A model generated the notes under the pieces. The model searched no databases. It saw only the letters and a program-made list of their open reading frames with translations, and had not been told where the DNA came from. From Candidatus Rokuibacteriota bacterium (GTDB taxonomy: Bacteria; Methylomirabilota; Methylomirabilia; Rokubacteriales; CSP1-6): DNA of 63,268 nucleotides. Of the stretch, positions 34,669 to 42,716 are shown one piece after another. Numbering within the stretch: position 1 is the first letter of the stretch; each line of letters starts with the position of its first letter. A program made the position numbers and the translations under genes. The stretch is from the NCBI GenBank assembly GCA_023248995.1, contig JAHFDN010000015.1, positions 1 to 63,268 of the forward strand, written 5' to 3'.

Positions 34669-35998
34669 GTCGCGGCTCCGCCGTGTCAGGCAGGTAGGTC
34701 AAGAGCCGCTCCTCGACCTCCTTGAGCCCCACCTCCCGGCCCTCGCGGATCTCCCAGATGGAGATGACGGGGAAGAGCTTGGTGAAGAGAACGTAGAAGA
34801 GGGCGAAGAGGGCGAAGCTCCCCGCCAGTTCGCCCCATTCGACCCAGGTCGGCCAGTAGATTCCCTCCCCGAACGGCAGCCGTGGGTTGGAGAGGGTCGG
34901 GACAACGATGATGAAGCGCTCGAGCCACATCCCCACGGTCACCGACAGGGAGGCGATGAGGACCTTCCCGATGGTGCGACGGCCCAAGCGGACGAGGCAG
35001 AGGATCGGGATAATAAGGTTGGTGAGCACCATCCCCCAGAAGAACGGCCAGAAGGGGCCGCTGAACTTGGCCTGGAACACCTTCATCTCCTCCGGCTCGG
35101 CCCCGTAGTACCCCGTCAAATACTCGGCGAAGGTGAAATAGAACCAGAGAAGCGCCATGACCAGGAGAAGCTGTCCCAGATAACGGAAGTGGATCGGCTT
35201 GAGGTAGCCGTGGAGCCCGTAGGCCTTCCTGAAGGCGACCATCGCCACGATGAGGGCCGCGATCCCCGAGAAGATCGCCCCGACCACGAAGTAGGGGCCG
35301 AAGATCGTCGAGTGCCACATCGGCTGGAGCGTCATGGAGAAGACGAAGGAGACCACCGAGTGCACTGAGACCGCAATGGGGATCACCAGGACCGCCATGA
35401 TGGCGATGGCGCGGTTCAAGACCTTCTGCTGATGCTCGGTCCCTTGCCAGCCCAGGGCCAGGACGGTGTAGAGGAGCTTCCGCTTGCCGACGCGGTCTCT
35501 CAGGATGGCGATGTCGGGAATCATGGGGATGTAGAGATACACGATGCTGGCGGTCAGATAGGCGCTGATGCTGGTGGCATCCCAGAGGAGCGGCGACTGG
35601 TATCGGCCGTAGCGGATGATGTTCAGCATGCGGTCGGGACGACCCAGGTCCACCAGGATCTGACCGGCACCGATGAAGAGGACCATCACCGTGATCACTT
35701 CGGCCATCCGGGTGATGGGCCGTCGCCACTCGGCTTTCGAGAGCCGGAGGATGGCCGAGATCAGAGTGCCCGCGTGGCTGATCCCGATGAAGAAGACAAA
35801 GTTGGTGACGTAGAACCCCCAGGAGACCGGCTGGTGGAGGCCCGTGACCCCCAATCCCTCGTCGAACTGGGTCCAGTAGGCGATGGCCCCCCAGAGGATG
35901 AGGAGCGAGAGCAGTCCCACGGTCAAGTAGAAGCCGCGCCCCGTCAGCTCGATGGGAGCGAGGAGAACCGCGTCGCGGGTGTCGGCGCGATCAGCCAC
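34643..35998 (-). CDS. NrfD/PsrC-family quinone-interacting membrane subunit
   Basis: A 451-residue integral membrane protein with about ten transmembrane helices. It belongs to the NrfD/PsrC/ActC/QrcD family, which exchanges electrons with menaquinone and contains no heme. Family-like stretches include WGFYVTNFVFFIGISHAGTLISAILRL, DLGRPDRMLNIIRYGRYQSPLLWDATSI and HSVVSFVFSMTLQPMWHSTIFGPYFVVGA. The C-terminus is cytoplasmic and charged. It overlaps the FeS-protein gene by eight bases. Within the order pentaheme, MopB, FeS, NrfD it corresponds to QrcD. Confidence 0.92.
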   Translation of the reverse strand: MADRADTRDAVLLAPIELTGRGFYLTVGLLSLLILWGAIAYWTQFDEGLGVTGLHQPVSWGFYVTNFVFFIGISHAGTLISAILRLSKAEWRRPITRMAEVITVMVLFIGAGQILVDLGRPDRMLNIIRYGRYQSPLLWDATSISAYLTASIVYLYIPMIPDIAILRDRVGKRKLLYTVLALGWQGTEHQQKVLNRAIAIMAVLVIPIAVSVHSVVSFVFSMTLQPMWHSTIFGPYFVVGAIFSGIAALIVAMVAFRKAYGLHGYLKPIHFRYLGQLLLVMALLWFYFTFAEYLTGYYGAEPEEMKVFQAKFSGPFWPFFWGMVLTNLIIPILCLVRLGRRTIGKVLIASLSVTVGMWLERFIIVVPTLSNPRLPFGEGIYWPTWVEWGELAGSFALFALFYVLFTKLFPVISIWEIREGREVGLKEVEERLLTYLPDTAEPRHAEPERGW

Positions 35999-36677
35999 GG
36001 CCTTCTCCTTCGGTGAGGTAGATCACCTTCGGTTTGGTCCCCAGCTCCTCTAGGAGCCTGAAGGCCCGGCGGCTCTGCGCGAGCCGGGAGACCTCGCTGC
36101 CGGGGTCACTAAGGTCTCCGAAGATAATGGCGCGCGCCGGGCAGGCTTCCGCGCACGCCGGGACATACTCCCCGGGGGCCACCTCTCGCCCCTCGGCCAG
36201 TGCCCGCTCCCGCGCATGCTGGAGCCGGTGGTGGCAGAAGGTACACTTCTCCACGACACCCTTGGGGCGGACGGAGACGTCCGGATTCTGCCCCGGGCCT
36301 TCTTTCTGATAGCGGTGCCAGTTGAAGTACTTGGCGTTATAGGGGCAGGCGGCCATGCAGAAGCGGCAGCCGATACAGCGGGCGTAGATCTGCGCCACGA
36401 TCCCCTCCGGGTTCCGGTAGGTGGCGTAGACAGGGCAGACCTTGGTACAGGGCGGGTCATCGCACTGAAGACACGGCCGCGGCACGAACCGCATCTGCTC
36501 GCCGGGGTGATCGTGATCCTCCACCTCGGTGAGCACCTGCATCCAGCTGATGATCCGGCCCCGGACCGCCTCCTTCGCCCCGACGGCGGGCACGTTGTTC
36601 TCGGCCTTGCACGCGATGACGCAGGCCTGGCAGCCCGTGCAGCGGTCAAGGTCGATCACCATCCCCCAGCGCGCCAT
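35991..36677 (-). CDS. Four-cluster ferredoxin subunit (PsrB/QrcC-like)
   Basis: A 228-residue iron-sulfur protein with sixteen cysteines arranged for four [4Fe-4S] clusters: CTGCQACVIAC (13-23), CLQCDDPPCTKVC (69-81), CIGCRFCMAAC (101-111) and CTFC plus CAEAC (145-179). The start MARWGMVIDLDRC at 36677 is chosen because the open frame upstream is encoded by structured repeat 2. There is no Tat signal, but the catalytic partner has one, so it may be exported by hitchhiking. It passes electrons between the MopB chain and the NrfD subunit. Confidence 0.93.
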   Translation of the reverse strand: MARWGMVIDLDRCTGCQACVIACKAENNVPAVGAKEAVRGRIISWMQVLTEVEDHDHPGEQMRFVPRPCLQCDDPPCTKVCPVYATYRNPEGIVAQIYARCIGCRFCMAACPYNAKYFNWHRYQKEGPGQNPDVSVRPKGVVEKCTFCHHRLQHARERALAEGREVAPGEYVPACAEACPARAIIFGDLSDPGSEVSRLAQSRRAFRLLEELGTKPKVIYLTEGEGRG

Positions 36678-36686
36678 ATCACTCCT

Positions 36687-36754
36687 CGGAGGGGGACTTC
36701 GCCCCCCTTCCGACACCTCCCCCCAAGATTGCGCGGGCAAAGCCCGCGCTCGAA
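36687..36754 (-). repeat. Structured repeat family 2, copy 2 (between MopB and FeS genes)
   Basis: Minus-strand copy of the two-hairpin unit found at 18503-18570. First stem GCGCGGGC / GCCCGCGC, linker AATCTTGGGGGGAGG, second stem GGGGGGCGAAGTCCCCC. Its end (CCGAGGAG) lies 10-15 bases before the FeS-protein start and may supply the ribosome site. Confidence 0.8.
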
Positions 36755-36811
36755 CGCGCCCGATCGGCACCTAGCGGTGAAGTTCCTCGTTCCACGGGCG
36801 TTCGCATGCCG

Positions 36812-39226
36812 CTACGCCTTCAGGAGGCGGACGCGGGTGGTGTTGAGGAGGCCGAAGCCCCTAAAGGGATCTGTCTCGTTGGCGATCAGGTCGTTGGGGT
36901 TGGCCCCCTCCCCGCCGAAGAGGGGGATGTGAACCACATCGGGAAGGGTCCCGGCATAGAGCTTGGCCCTGAGTCTGACCCTCCCCTTGGCCGATTCCAC
37001 CCAGACCGGCTCCCCACCTTTGATCCCAAGCTCGGAGGCTGTCTTCGGATGAATCTCCACCCACCCTTCCCAAGATGCACGGACGTGAACCGCCGGCTGC
37101 TCGAGGAGCCAAGGCTGGTTCCTCCCGCCCCCAATTGGCCGGCTCATCAGGCGATAGGTGTTGAGACGGAGGGGGAACGCTCCAGGCTCCCGCACGGGAG
37201 GAATCGCCACGACGGGGAGGTAGAGGAGATCGCCCCGGTCGGCTCCGCCGAGGGCTCGCACGAAGACCTCCCCCGTTCCTTCTCGTTTCACGGCCTCGTC
37301 CACCCGCCGCTTGAGACCGCTGGCGTAGAACTCGAACTTCCGAGACGGCGTTGTGAGAAGCGCCTCCCGGCTGACCGGTAGTCCGGTGGGGTCCCACCAG
37401 GCCCCTCGCTTGCCGAGCGCGCCCCAGAACTCGTCGTAGGACTTGAACTCCGGAGTCCAGTACCCCTGGCGCTCCAGGATCCTCCTGAGCGACTCCTCTG
37501 CGGGAGCAGAGACTACATAGCCGCGCCCCGCCTCGTAGAGCCCCCGCGCCCTCTCATGGAGAAAGTCTTCGAACTTCTCCCACGGCAGGCTCTTCGCGAG
37601 GCTCCCGCCCAATGCCTTGGCGATCTGAAGCACCACGTCGGCGGTGCTGCGCGTCTGGTGAAGGGGCGCCGTGGCCGGCCGGGCCAGGCTGAAGCAGGTG
37701 AAGCCGGCCAGGTGTGTCACCTGATCGTCCTGCCACCGCTCGAGATAGGTATGGTCGGGGAGGATCAGGTCGGCTCTGGCCGAGCTGTCATCGAGGAACG
37801 GCGAAAAGCTCACGATGAAGGGAATCTGGTCGAAGGCCCTGGCGAACGCCTCCTTCGCCGGATGATTGCCCAGCGGGTTGGTGGCAAAGAGCAAGAGCGC
37901 GTTGATCGGGTACGGCTTCGCGCCGAGGATCCGCTCAGGAAGGGCCTGGGGAGCATCGGAGACCAGGAAATATTCCCCCCACCCCGCCCCATCGATCCTG
38001 GGATGCTCCAGGCCGCGCTTCGCCGCCTCATCCTGTTGAACCGGCCGGAGCGGGCTCAGGGGCAGTTCTCCCTGGATGAGGAGCCCGCCCCGGACGCCGA
38101 TGCTGCCGGTCAGGGCGTTGAGGCTGTGGATGGCCATCCGGGTGTGGAGATCGTCCGGACCGTAGGCGGGACCCCGTTCCCCGATCACGACGGCGGGCTT
38201 GATCGTCCCCAGGTCGCGCGCGATCTCGAGGATGGCCTTGACGGGGACTCCGGTGGCCGCCGACACGGTAAGGAGCCCGTACTCCCTGAGGACCAGATTC
38301 CTGAACCCCTCGTGGCGTTCGCCGCGCTGGTCCACCCAGTCCTCGAAGCCGAAGGCATGCCGCTCGATGAACTCTTTGTCGTATAGCTCTTCCCGGATCA
38401 GGGCGTTGGCGATCCCCAGCGCGAGGATCCCATCGGTTCCCGGGACGATGGGGACCCAGCGGTCGGCCTTGACCGCGGTCGGCGAGCGCCGCGGATCCAC
38501 CTGGACGAACCTGCCGCGGGGACGTTCGCCGCTTCGACGCAAACGCGCGAACGCCTGCGAGGCGTGAACCGGACCGAGCCAGGCCTCCAGGAGGCCGGCT
38601 CCGAAGGAGAGAATCAACTGGGCTTCCCCCAGGTCATAGCCCAGGGGGGTCGTCACCCCCTGCATGAGCTGATGAGCGAGGGCGGGTCGCTCCGGCGGGA
38701 GACAGCGAACGCGGATGTAGTTCGGCGTACCGTACGCGTCGGCGAAGCGCCGCCAGAGCGTGTCCCGGGAGCCGCGGTACTGCCCCCCCAGGATCGCCAC
38801 CGTGTGAGCGAGACCTTTGGCTCTGAGGCCAGACAACCGCGCGGTCAGCATCGAAAGGGCTTCGTCCCACCCGATGGGGCGGAAGCGCCCACGCTCGCCG
38901 TTGCGCGCCATCGGCCCCTTCAGGCGGTTCTCATCGTAGAGGAGCTGAAGCCCGCCAAATGCCTTGGGGCAGAGCGCTCCGCGGTTGACCGGGTGAAGGG
39001 GATTCCCCGAAAGCCCCGCGGCCTTCCCGTCGAGCGTTCGGACCATGAGTCCGCACCCGCCCGGACACTGCTGGCAGATGGAGGGGACCATGACTTCCTC
39101 GGGAGTGGCCCACCGCCCGAGATCCTCACCTGCCTGCTCAGCCTTGGCCAGCTTTCCCCTGATCAGGGCCGCTGCCCCGGCTGTTCCCCCGATTGTTTGA
39201 AAGAACCCCCGTCGCGTGACTCTCAT
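36812..39226 (-). CDS. Molybdopterin-oxidoreductase (MopB) family catalytic-type subunit, Tat-exported
   Basis: An 804-residue member of the DMSO-reductase superfamily. The Tat signal RVTRRGFFQTIGG and the [4Fe-4S] ligands C51, C54, C58 and C86 (CX2CX3CX27C) are intact. C175 (IRVRCLPPERP) lies where Cys-type molybdenum ligands are found. In the Qrc complex of sulfate reducers the homologous subunit carries no cofactor, and this protein could also be structural. Its FeS motif and Cys175 leave catalysis possible. The C-terminal domain (VWVESAKGRVRLRAKLYAGTLPDVVHIP, NDLIANETDP) is the usual MGD-binding cap. The gene follows the pentaheme gene after two strong hairpins. Confidence 0.9.
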   Translation of the reverse strand: MRVTRRGFFQTIGGTAGAAALIRGKLAKAEQAGEDLGRWATPEEVMVPSICQQCPGGCGLMVRTLDGKAAGLSGNPLHPVNRGALCPKAFGGLQLLYDENRLKGPMARNGERGRFRPIGWDEALSMLTARLSGLRAKGLAHTVAILGGQYRGSRDTLWRRFADAYGTPNYIRVRCLPPERPALAHQLMQGVTTPLGYDLGEAQLILSFGAGLLEAWLGPVHASQAFARLRRSGERPRGRFVQVDPRRSPTAVKADRWVPIVPGTDGILALGIANALIREELYDKEFIERHAFGFEDWVDQRGERHEGFRNLVLREYGLLTVSAATGVPVKAILEIARDLGTIKPAVVIGERGPAYGPDDLHTRMAIHSLNALTGSIGVRGGLLIQGELPLSPLRPVQQDEAAKRGLEHPRIDGAGWGEYFLVSDAPQALPERILGAKPYPINALLLFATNPLGNHPAKEAFARAFDQIPFIVSFSPFLDDSSARADLILPDHTYLERWQDDQVTHLAGFTCFSLARPATAPLHQTRSTADVVLQIAKALGGSLAKSLPWEKFEDFLHERARGLYEAGRGYVVSAPAEESLRRILERQGYWTPEFKSYDEFWGALGKRGAWWDPTGLPVSREALLTTPSRKFEFYASGLKRRVDEAVKREGTGEVFVRALGGADRGDLLYLPVVAIPPVREPGAFPLRLNTYRLMSRPIGGGRNQPWLLEQPAVHVRASWEGWVEIHPKTASELGIKGGEPVWVESAKGRVRLRAKLYAGTLPDVVHIPLFGGEGANPNDLIANETDPFRGFGLLNTTRVRLLKA

Positions 39227-39301
39227 GGCATCACTGAACCTCTCACCGTCGCCACGTTTTCTCCGTTCGTTCGCCCCTCGCGGGGGGAGCAGGCCCCAGA
39301 G

Positions 39302-39369
39302 CCTTTCGCTGAAGAGCGAAAGGTCGGCTTTGCCGAGGGCCGTCGAGGGGGGACAAGGTCCCCCCTCGA
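39302..39369 (-). promoter_or_regulatory. Two intercistronic hairpins between pentaheme and MopB genes
   Basis: Just after the pentaheme stop lies TCGAGGGGGGAC, its complement and a three-base loop (39343-39369). A 9-bp hairpin CCTTTCGCT/AGCGAAAGG (39302-39323) follows. There is no T-tract, so these are more likely mRNA stabilisers or attenuators than full terminators. Confidence 0.6.
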
Positions 39370-39373
39370 AGTG

Positions 39374-39913
39374 CTAGCGATGGCAGGCGTTGCAATCCGT
39401 GGAGACTCGCCTTGCCACCGCCTTCACCACACCTCCGCCCTTCTCGTTGGGCCACTCCCACTGCTCGTGACAGCCGATGCAGTCGTTCATCGCGAGAGTC
39501 TTGAGGGGGCGCGCGGGTGGCCGGTCAAGGGTCTCCATCGCCCCATGACACGTCTGGCACTTCACCTTCGCCACCGCCACGTGGGTCCGATGCGAGAAGA
39601 AAACGTGAGGCGGCAAACGCCAGACTCGCTTCCACGGGATCTCCTGGCCCTTCTCCCCGAAGGCCTGGATCTTCTTGATTTCTTCGCTCTTGGCCTCTCC
39701 TCCCGAGTGGCAGGCAACACACAGCGCTGTCGGAGGGCGGCCCGCGACGGCATCCTTCTCCGCCCGCTGATGGCAGCTCGTGCATGGGAGTTTCAGCTGC
39801 TGCACGTGGGTCTTGTGGGGGTACTCGATCGGCTGCTTCACGGCGGGCTCCCACCAGAACCCCCACGTCAAGAGGGCCACGGCAATCACCCCGATCACCG
39901 CCAGCCACTTCAT
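39374..39913 (-). CDS. Membrane-anchored pentaheme cytochrome c (QrcA/ActA-like)
   Basis: The 179 residues have one N-terminal transmembrane helix (MKWLAVIGVIAVALLTWGFWW) and five CXXCH motifs (CTSCH, CVACH, CQTCH, CIGCH, CNACH). His-rich stretches YPHKTH and FFSHRTH could supply distal ligands, as in cytochrome c3/c7 proteins. It is the first gene of the operon and matches the position of QrcA or ActA. I chose ATG 39913 rather than GTG 39925 because the sigma-54 promoter at 39940-39955 predicts a transcript start near 39929. Neither start has a good ribosome site, which is odd for an operon's first gene. Confidence 0.87.
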   Translation of the reverse strand: MKWLAVIGVIAVALLTWGFWWEPAVKQPIEYPHKTHVQQLKLPCTSCHQRAEKDAVAGRPPTALCVACHSGGEAKSEEIKKIQAFGEKGQEIPWKRVWRLPPHVFFSHRTHVAVAKVKCQTCHGAMETLDRPPARPLKTLAMNDCIGCHEQWEWPNEKGGGVVKAVARRVSTDCNACHR

Positions 39914-39939
39914 TTCGCCATACACCCGAAAGCGCGGCG

Positions 39940-39955
39940 AGCAAGGCAGGTGCCA
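39940..39955 (-). promoter_or_regulatory. Sigma-54 promoter of the Qrc-like operon
   Basis: On the minus strand TGGCACCTGCCTTGCT matches TGGCACG-N4-TTGCW at all but one position, with GG-N10-GC spacing. The predicted start is near 39929. The inverted repeat at 40029-40046 lies about 75 bp upstream. Confidence 0.82.
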
Positions 39956-40028
39956 ATCGCTGAAGCACGCAGAATCTCAGCGTTCAGCCGGCAGGTTGCT
40001 CACCGAAAGCTCTGGTACTCCTGAGAAG

Positions 40029-40046
40029 GTGGGGAAAAATCCCCAC
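40029..40046. promoter_or_regulatory. Inverted repeat GTGGGG-N6-CCCCAC, putative enhancer site
   Basis: Arms GTGGGG and CCCCAC flank AAAAAT. It sits between two divergent sigma-54 promoters, about 75 bp from the leftward and 107 bp from the rightward one. The core TGGGG-N6-CCCCA recurs at 44124-44139 and, with one mismatch, at 44102-44117. Confidence 0.7.
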
Positions 40047-40152
40047 AGGTGAGGCAGACTCTCCTCAGAGGGAAGCGTCCCGCAAAGAGTGGCCCCCGGG
40101 CCACGCCATTTTAACTAGCTAATTTCCCGAAGGAATGGTTCTTGGATCTCCC

Positions 40153-40168
40153 TGGCACAGGCCTTGCT
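40153..40168 (+). promoter_or_regulatory. Sigma-54 promoter of the two-component operon
   Basis: TGGCACAGGCCTTGCT matches the -24/-12 consensus at all but one position, with exact GG-N10-GC spacing. The predicted start is near 40179. Kinase starts upstream of this point are therefore ruled out for this transcript. Confidence 0.82.
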
Positions 40169-40245
40169 GCCCGTCCACGACAGACATTAAACCCATCTAC
40201 CTTAACGATCCGAAAGCCGCCTTGACGGCCGAGCAGGGGATCGAG

Positions 40246-41673
40246 GTGGAGAAGATCAAAGAACGGGTCGAACCGCTGCAGCGCTGGCTCAAATTCTGGT
40301 CGGGCCTTGATCCGGCGGATCGCTGGCTAGCGGCCCTTAGAGGCGTGGCGCTGCTCGGTGGCGCGGTCTGGGGGATAGTCCACCCCCTGGATCATCCCTT
40401 CGATCAGGAGGCCCACCGTCAGGTCGTGTGGCTGTTTGCGACCTTCGCCGCGTATAGCGCCGTCCTTTACGTCATCAACGCGCTCCGTCCCGGGCGGCTT
40501 CCGCTGCTCTACCGCATCGCGATGGTCCTCGACCTGGCGTTTATTTTCATTTTGGTGCGGCTCACGGGAGGGATGGCGAGTAACTTCTACCTAGCCTTCT
40601 ACCTCCTGATTGCGCTCCACGCTTTCTACTTCGGTCTCGCCACGGGTGGAATTGCAGCCCTCCTGGCCAGCCTCCTTTACCCGTTCGCGGACACCTGGCC
40701 GCCACCGATCGGCCTGAGCGATCTGGGCCTTCGCGTGGGATTCTTCCTGCTGGTCGGCCTCTGCATGGGGGGTCTGGCTGAGCGCGAGCGGCGCGAGCGG
40801 CGCCTCGTGGAGCACCTCAACCGGGAGCTCCGAGAGAAGCAGCAGCGCTTGACCGAGGCTCAGGAGCAGCTGATCCGATCCGACCGCCTCGCCACGGTTG
40901 GGGAGCTCGCCGCCGGGCTGGCCCATGACCTGAGGAATCCTCTGGCCGGCGTTTCGGGCGCCCTTCACGTTCTCGCCGGCCAGCTCCCGGACGCTGACCC
41001 CAGGCAGGCTCTGCTCGCGGAGATCCAGTCTCAGATCGCCCGGATGAACAAGACGCTCAGCGACCTGCTCTGGCACGCGCGGCCTCCCACGCCTCAGTAC
41101 CTCCCCCTGAACGTGAATGAGGTGGCGGAGCAGACGCTCTGGTTCCTGCCCATGGCGTCAGGGTTGGGGATCGAGGTCCTGAAGCGCCTTCAGCCGGGTC
41201 TCCCGCCCTTGCGTCTGGATCCGAACCTCCTCCACCAGGCCCTCCTGAACATCCTGGTCAACGCACGCCAAGCCATGCCGAACGGCGGGCAGCTCACGGT
41301 CAGCACGCGTCTTCGCCAGAACCTCATCGGCAAGGGGGAGGTCGTGGAGGTAGCCATCTCCGATACCGGCGTCGGCATCCTTGAGGAAAACCGGTCCCGC
41401 ATCTTCCAGCCCTTCTTCACGACCAAGGCCCAAGGCACCGGGCTCGGTCTGGCGATTGCCGCCCGGATCGTCGAGCAGCACGGGGGAAAAATTGCAGTGG
41501 AAAGCGAAGTGGGAAAGGGCACCACGTTTCGGATCGTCTTTCCGGTTCCTGCCGAAGACCGGGCCCCGACGCACGACGATGCCATCGCCACCTCTCTGCG
41601 TGACGACCGAAGCCCGACCAGCTCCTCCGTGGGGCAACCCTTGGCCAAGCAGAGCCGCGGGTTCGCGCCATGA
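40246..41673 (+). CDS. Membrane sensor histidine kinase
   Basis: A 475-residue kinase with about six N-terminal transmembrane helices (residues about 25-185) and little periplasmic sequence, so it may sense within the membrane, for example quinone state. The cytoplasmic part has a short coiled coil, the H box ELAAGLAHDLRNPLAGV, an N box HQALLNILVNARQAMP, G1 ISDTGVGI and G2 GTGLGLAIAARIVEQHGG. The start is placed at GTG 40246 after AGGGGATCGAG. An in-frame ATG at 40135 lies upstream of the sigma-54 promoter. The stop overlaps the next kinase-like gene (ATGA). Confidence 0.87.
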   Translation: MEKIKERVEPLQRWLKFWSGLDPADRWLAALRGVALLGGAVWGIVHPLDHPFDQEAHRQVVWLFATFAAYSAVLYVINALRPGRLPLLYRIAMVLDLAFIFILVRLTGGMASNFYLAFYLLIALHAFYFGLATGGIAALLASLLYPFADTWPPPIGLSDLGLRVGFFLLVGLCMGGLAERERRERRLVEHLNRELREKQQRLTEAQEQLIRSDRLATVGELAAGLAHDLRNPLAGVSGALHVLAGQLPDADPRQALLAEIQSQIARMNKTLSDLLWHARPPTPQYLPLNVNEVAEQTLWFLPMASGLGIEVLKRLQPGLPPLRLDPNLLHQALLNILVNARQAMPNGGQLTVSTRLRQNLIGKGEVVEVAISDTGVGILEENRSRIFQPFFTTKAQGTGLGLAIAARIVEQHGGKIAVESEVGKGTTFRIVFPVPAEDRAPTHDDAIATSLRDDRSPTSSSVGQPLAKQSRGFAP

Positions 41674-42716
41674 AGGCGCCGTCCCTGAGCTGGCTCCAGG
41701 GCTTCCTGCTCGCGAGCGCCGTGCTCATCAGCGCCGTGGTGATCATCTCCGGGCTGGCCGTGGGCTGGTTCTTCGAGCACCACGTGCTCACCCACGAGGA
41801 AGAGCACGCGGTCAACGTGGCCCAGACACAGGCCCTCCAGCACCTCGCCCCTGCTGATTTTGATCTGCCCCGTTGGTCGGGCAAGCGCAAAGTCTTCGAG
41901 GCGTTCTCCCGGGAGCTGCCCGGCGTGTTCAGGATCAAGGTCTACGACAGGACGGGGCGAATCGTCTGGTCTGACGAGCCGCGGCTCATGGGAAGGGCCT
42001 TCCCTGACGACCCCTACCTCGCCAGTGCCCTGAAAGGCCGAGTGGCCACGGTCCTTGGGCCTCCCACGGGGCTAGAGCACGTTTATGAAAAAACCAAGGG
42101 TCACGTCGCCGAGGTCTACGTCCCCATCACGTTTTCTCAGGTCCCGGGCGTCGTTGGCGTGATCGAGACTTACAGGGACGTCACCCAGGTTGTTGTGGGA
42201 ATCCGCCGGACTCAGCGACTGATCTGGGGGGTCGCCGGCGGCATGGGCCTCTTCCTCTACTTCGCCCTCGCGCTCATCGTCTGGAGGGCGTCGGTGAAGG
42301 AAAAGAAGGCGATCACCGCGATCCGCGAGGCTCACGAGCGGCTAGCGGAGTCTCACGCCGCTCTTCTGGCGAAGACGGAGGAACTTCAGCGGTCCAACGA
42401 GGCTCTCCGGAAGACTCAGGCTCAACTCGTGGAGAAGGAGCGCCTCGCGGCAGCAGGCGAGGTCGTGGTCGGGCTTCACCACGAGATCCTGAACCCACTG
42501 ACAGGCATCCTGGGCGCGGTGCAAGTTCTCAAGCAGGAGGGGATAGCCCAGCCAGAAAAGGCCGAAGCGCTCGCCGAAGCCGAAGCCGAGATCCGCAAAA
42601 TCGAGCGGCTTATCCGACGCCTGGCAAGGCTTCGGCGCACGACAGGCACGCCGTACGTGGGCGACGCGACCATGCTTGACCTTGAGCGCTCGTGCGCGGA
42701 GGGGGAGCGGACGTGA
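41670..42716 (+). CDS. Sensor kinase-like protein lacking the ATP-binding domain
   Basis: A 348-residue protein with two transmembrane helices (about 8-33 and 188-208) and a periplasmic sensor domain of about 150 residues (KVYDRTGRIVWSDEPRLMGRAF, YVPITFSQVPGVVGVIETYRDV). A coiled coil and a dimerisation/phosphoacceptor helix (VVVGLHHEILNPLTGILG) follow. It then ends after about 70 residues without the N, G1, F and G2 boxes of HATPase_c. The phosphoacceptor His is present, so it could be phosphorylated in trans by the complete kinase encoded just before it. It overlaps both neighbours (ATGA and GTGA), so all three proteins are co-translated. Confidence 0.82.
   Translation: MKAPSLSWLQGFLLASAVLISAVVIISGLAVGWFFEHHVLTHEEEHAVNVAQTQALQHLAPADFDLPRWSGKRKVFEAFSRELPGVFRIKVYDRTGRIVWSDEPRLMGRAFPDDPYLASALKGRVATVLGPPTGLEHVYEKTKGHVAEVYVPITFSQVPGVVGVIETYRDVTQVVVGIRRTQRLIWGVAGGMGLFLYFALALIVWRASVKEKKAITAIREAHERLAESHAALLAKTEELQRSNEALRKTQAQLVEKERLAAAGEVVVGLHHEILNPLTGILGAVQVLKQEGIAQPEKAEALAEAEAEIRKIERLIRRLARLRRTTGTPYVGDATMLDLERSCAEGERT

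Noticed and set aside
35991-36770. FeS subunit with an extra 31-residue N-terminus
   Set aside because: The extension is encoded by structured repeat 2 and resembles the open frame through the other repeat copy; the start at 36677 fits the family.
41670-42716. Second kinase as an assembly-broken gene
   Set aside because: The frame is intact, the stop overlaps a well-supported regulator start (GTGA), and no HATPase sequence is visible in any frame downstream.
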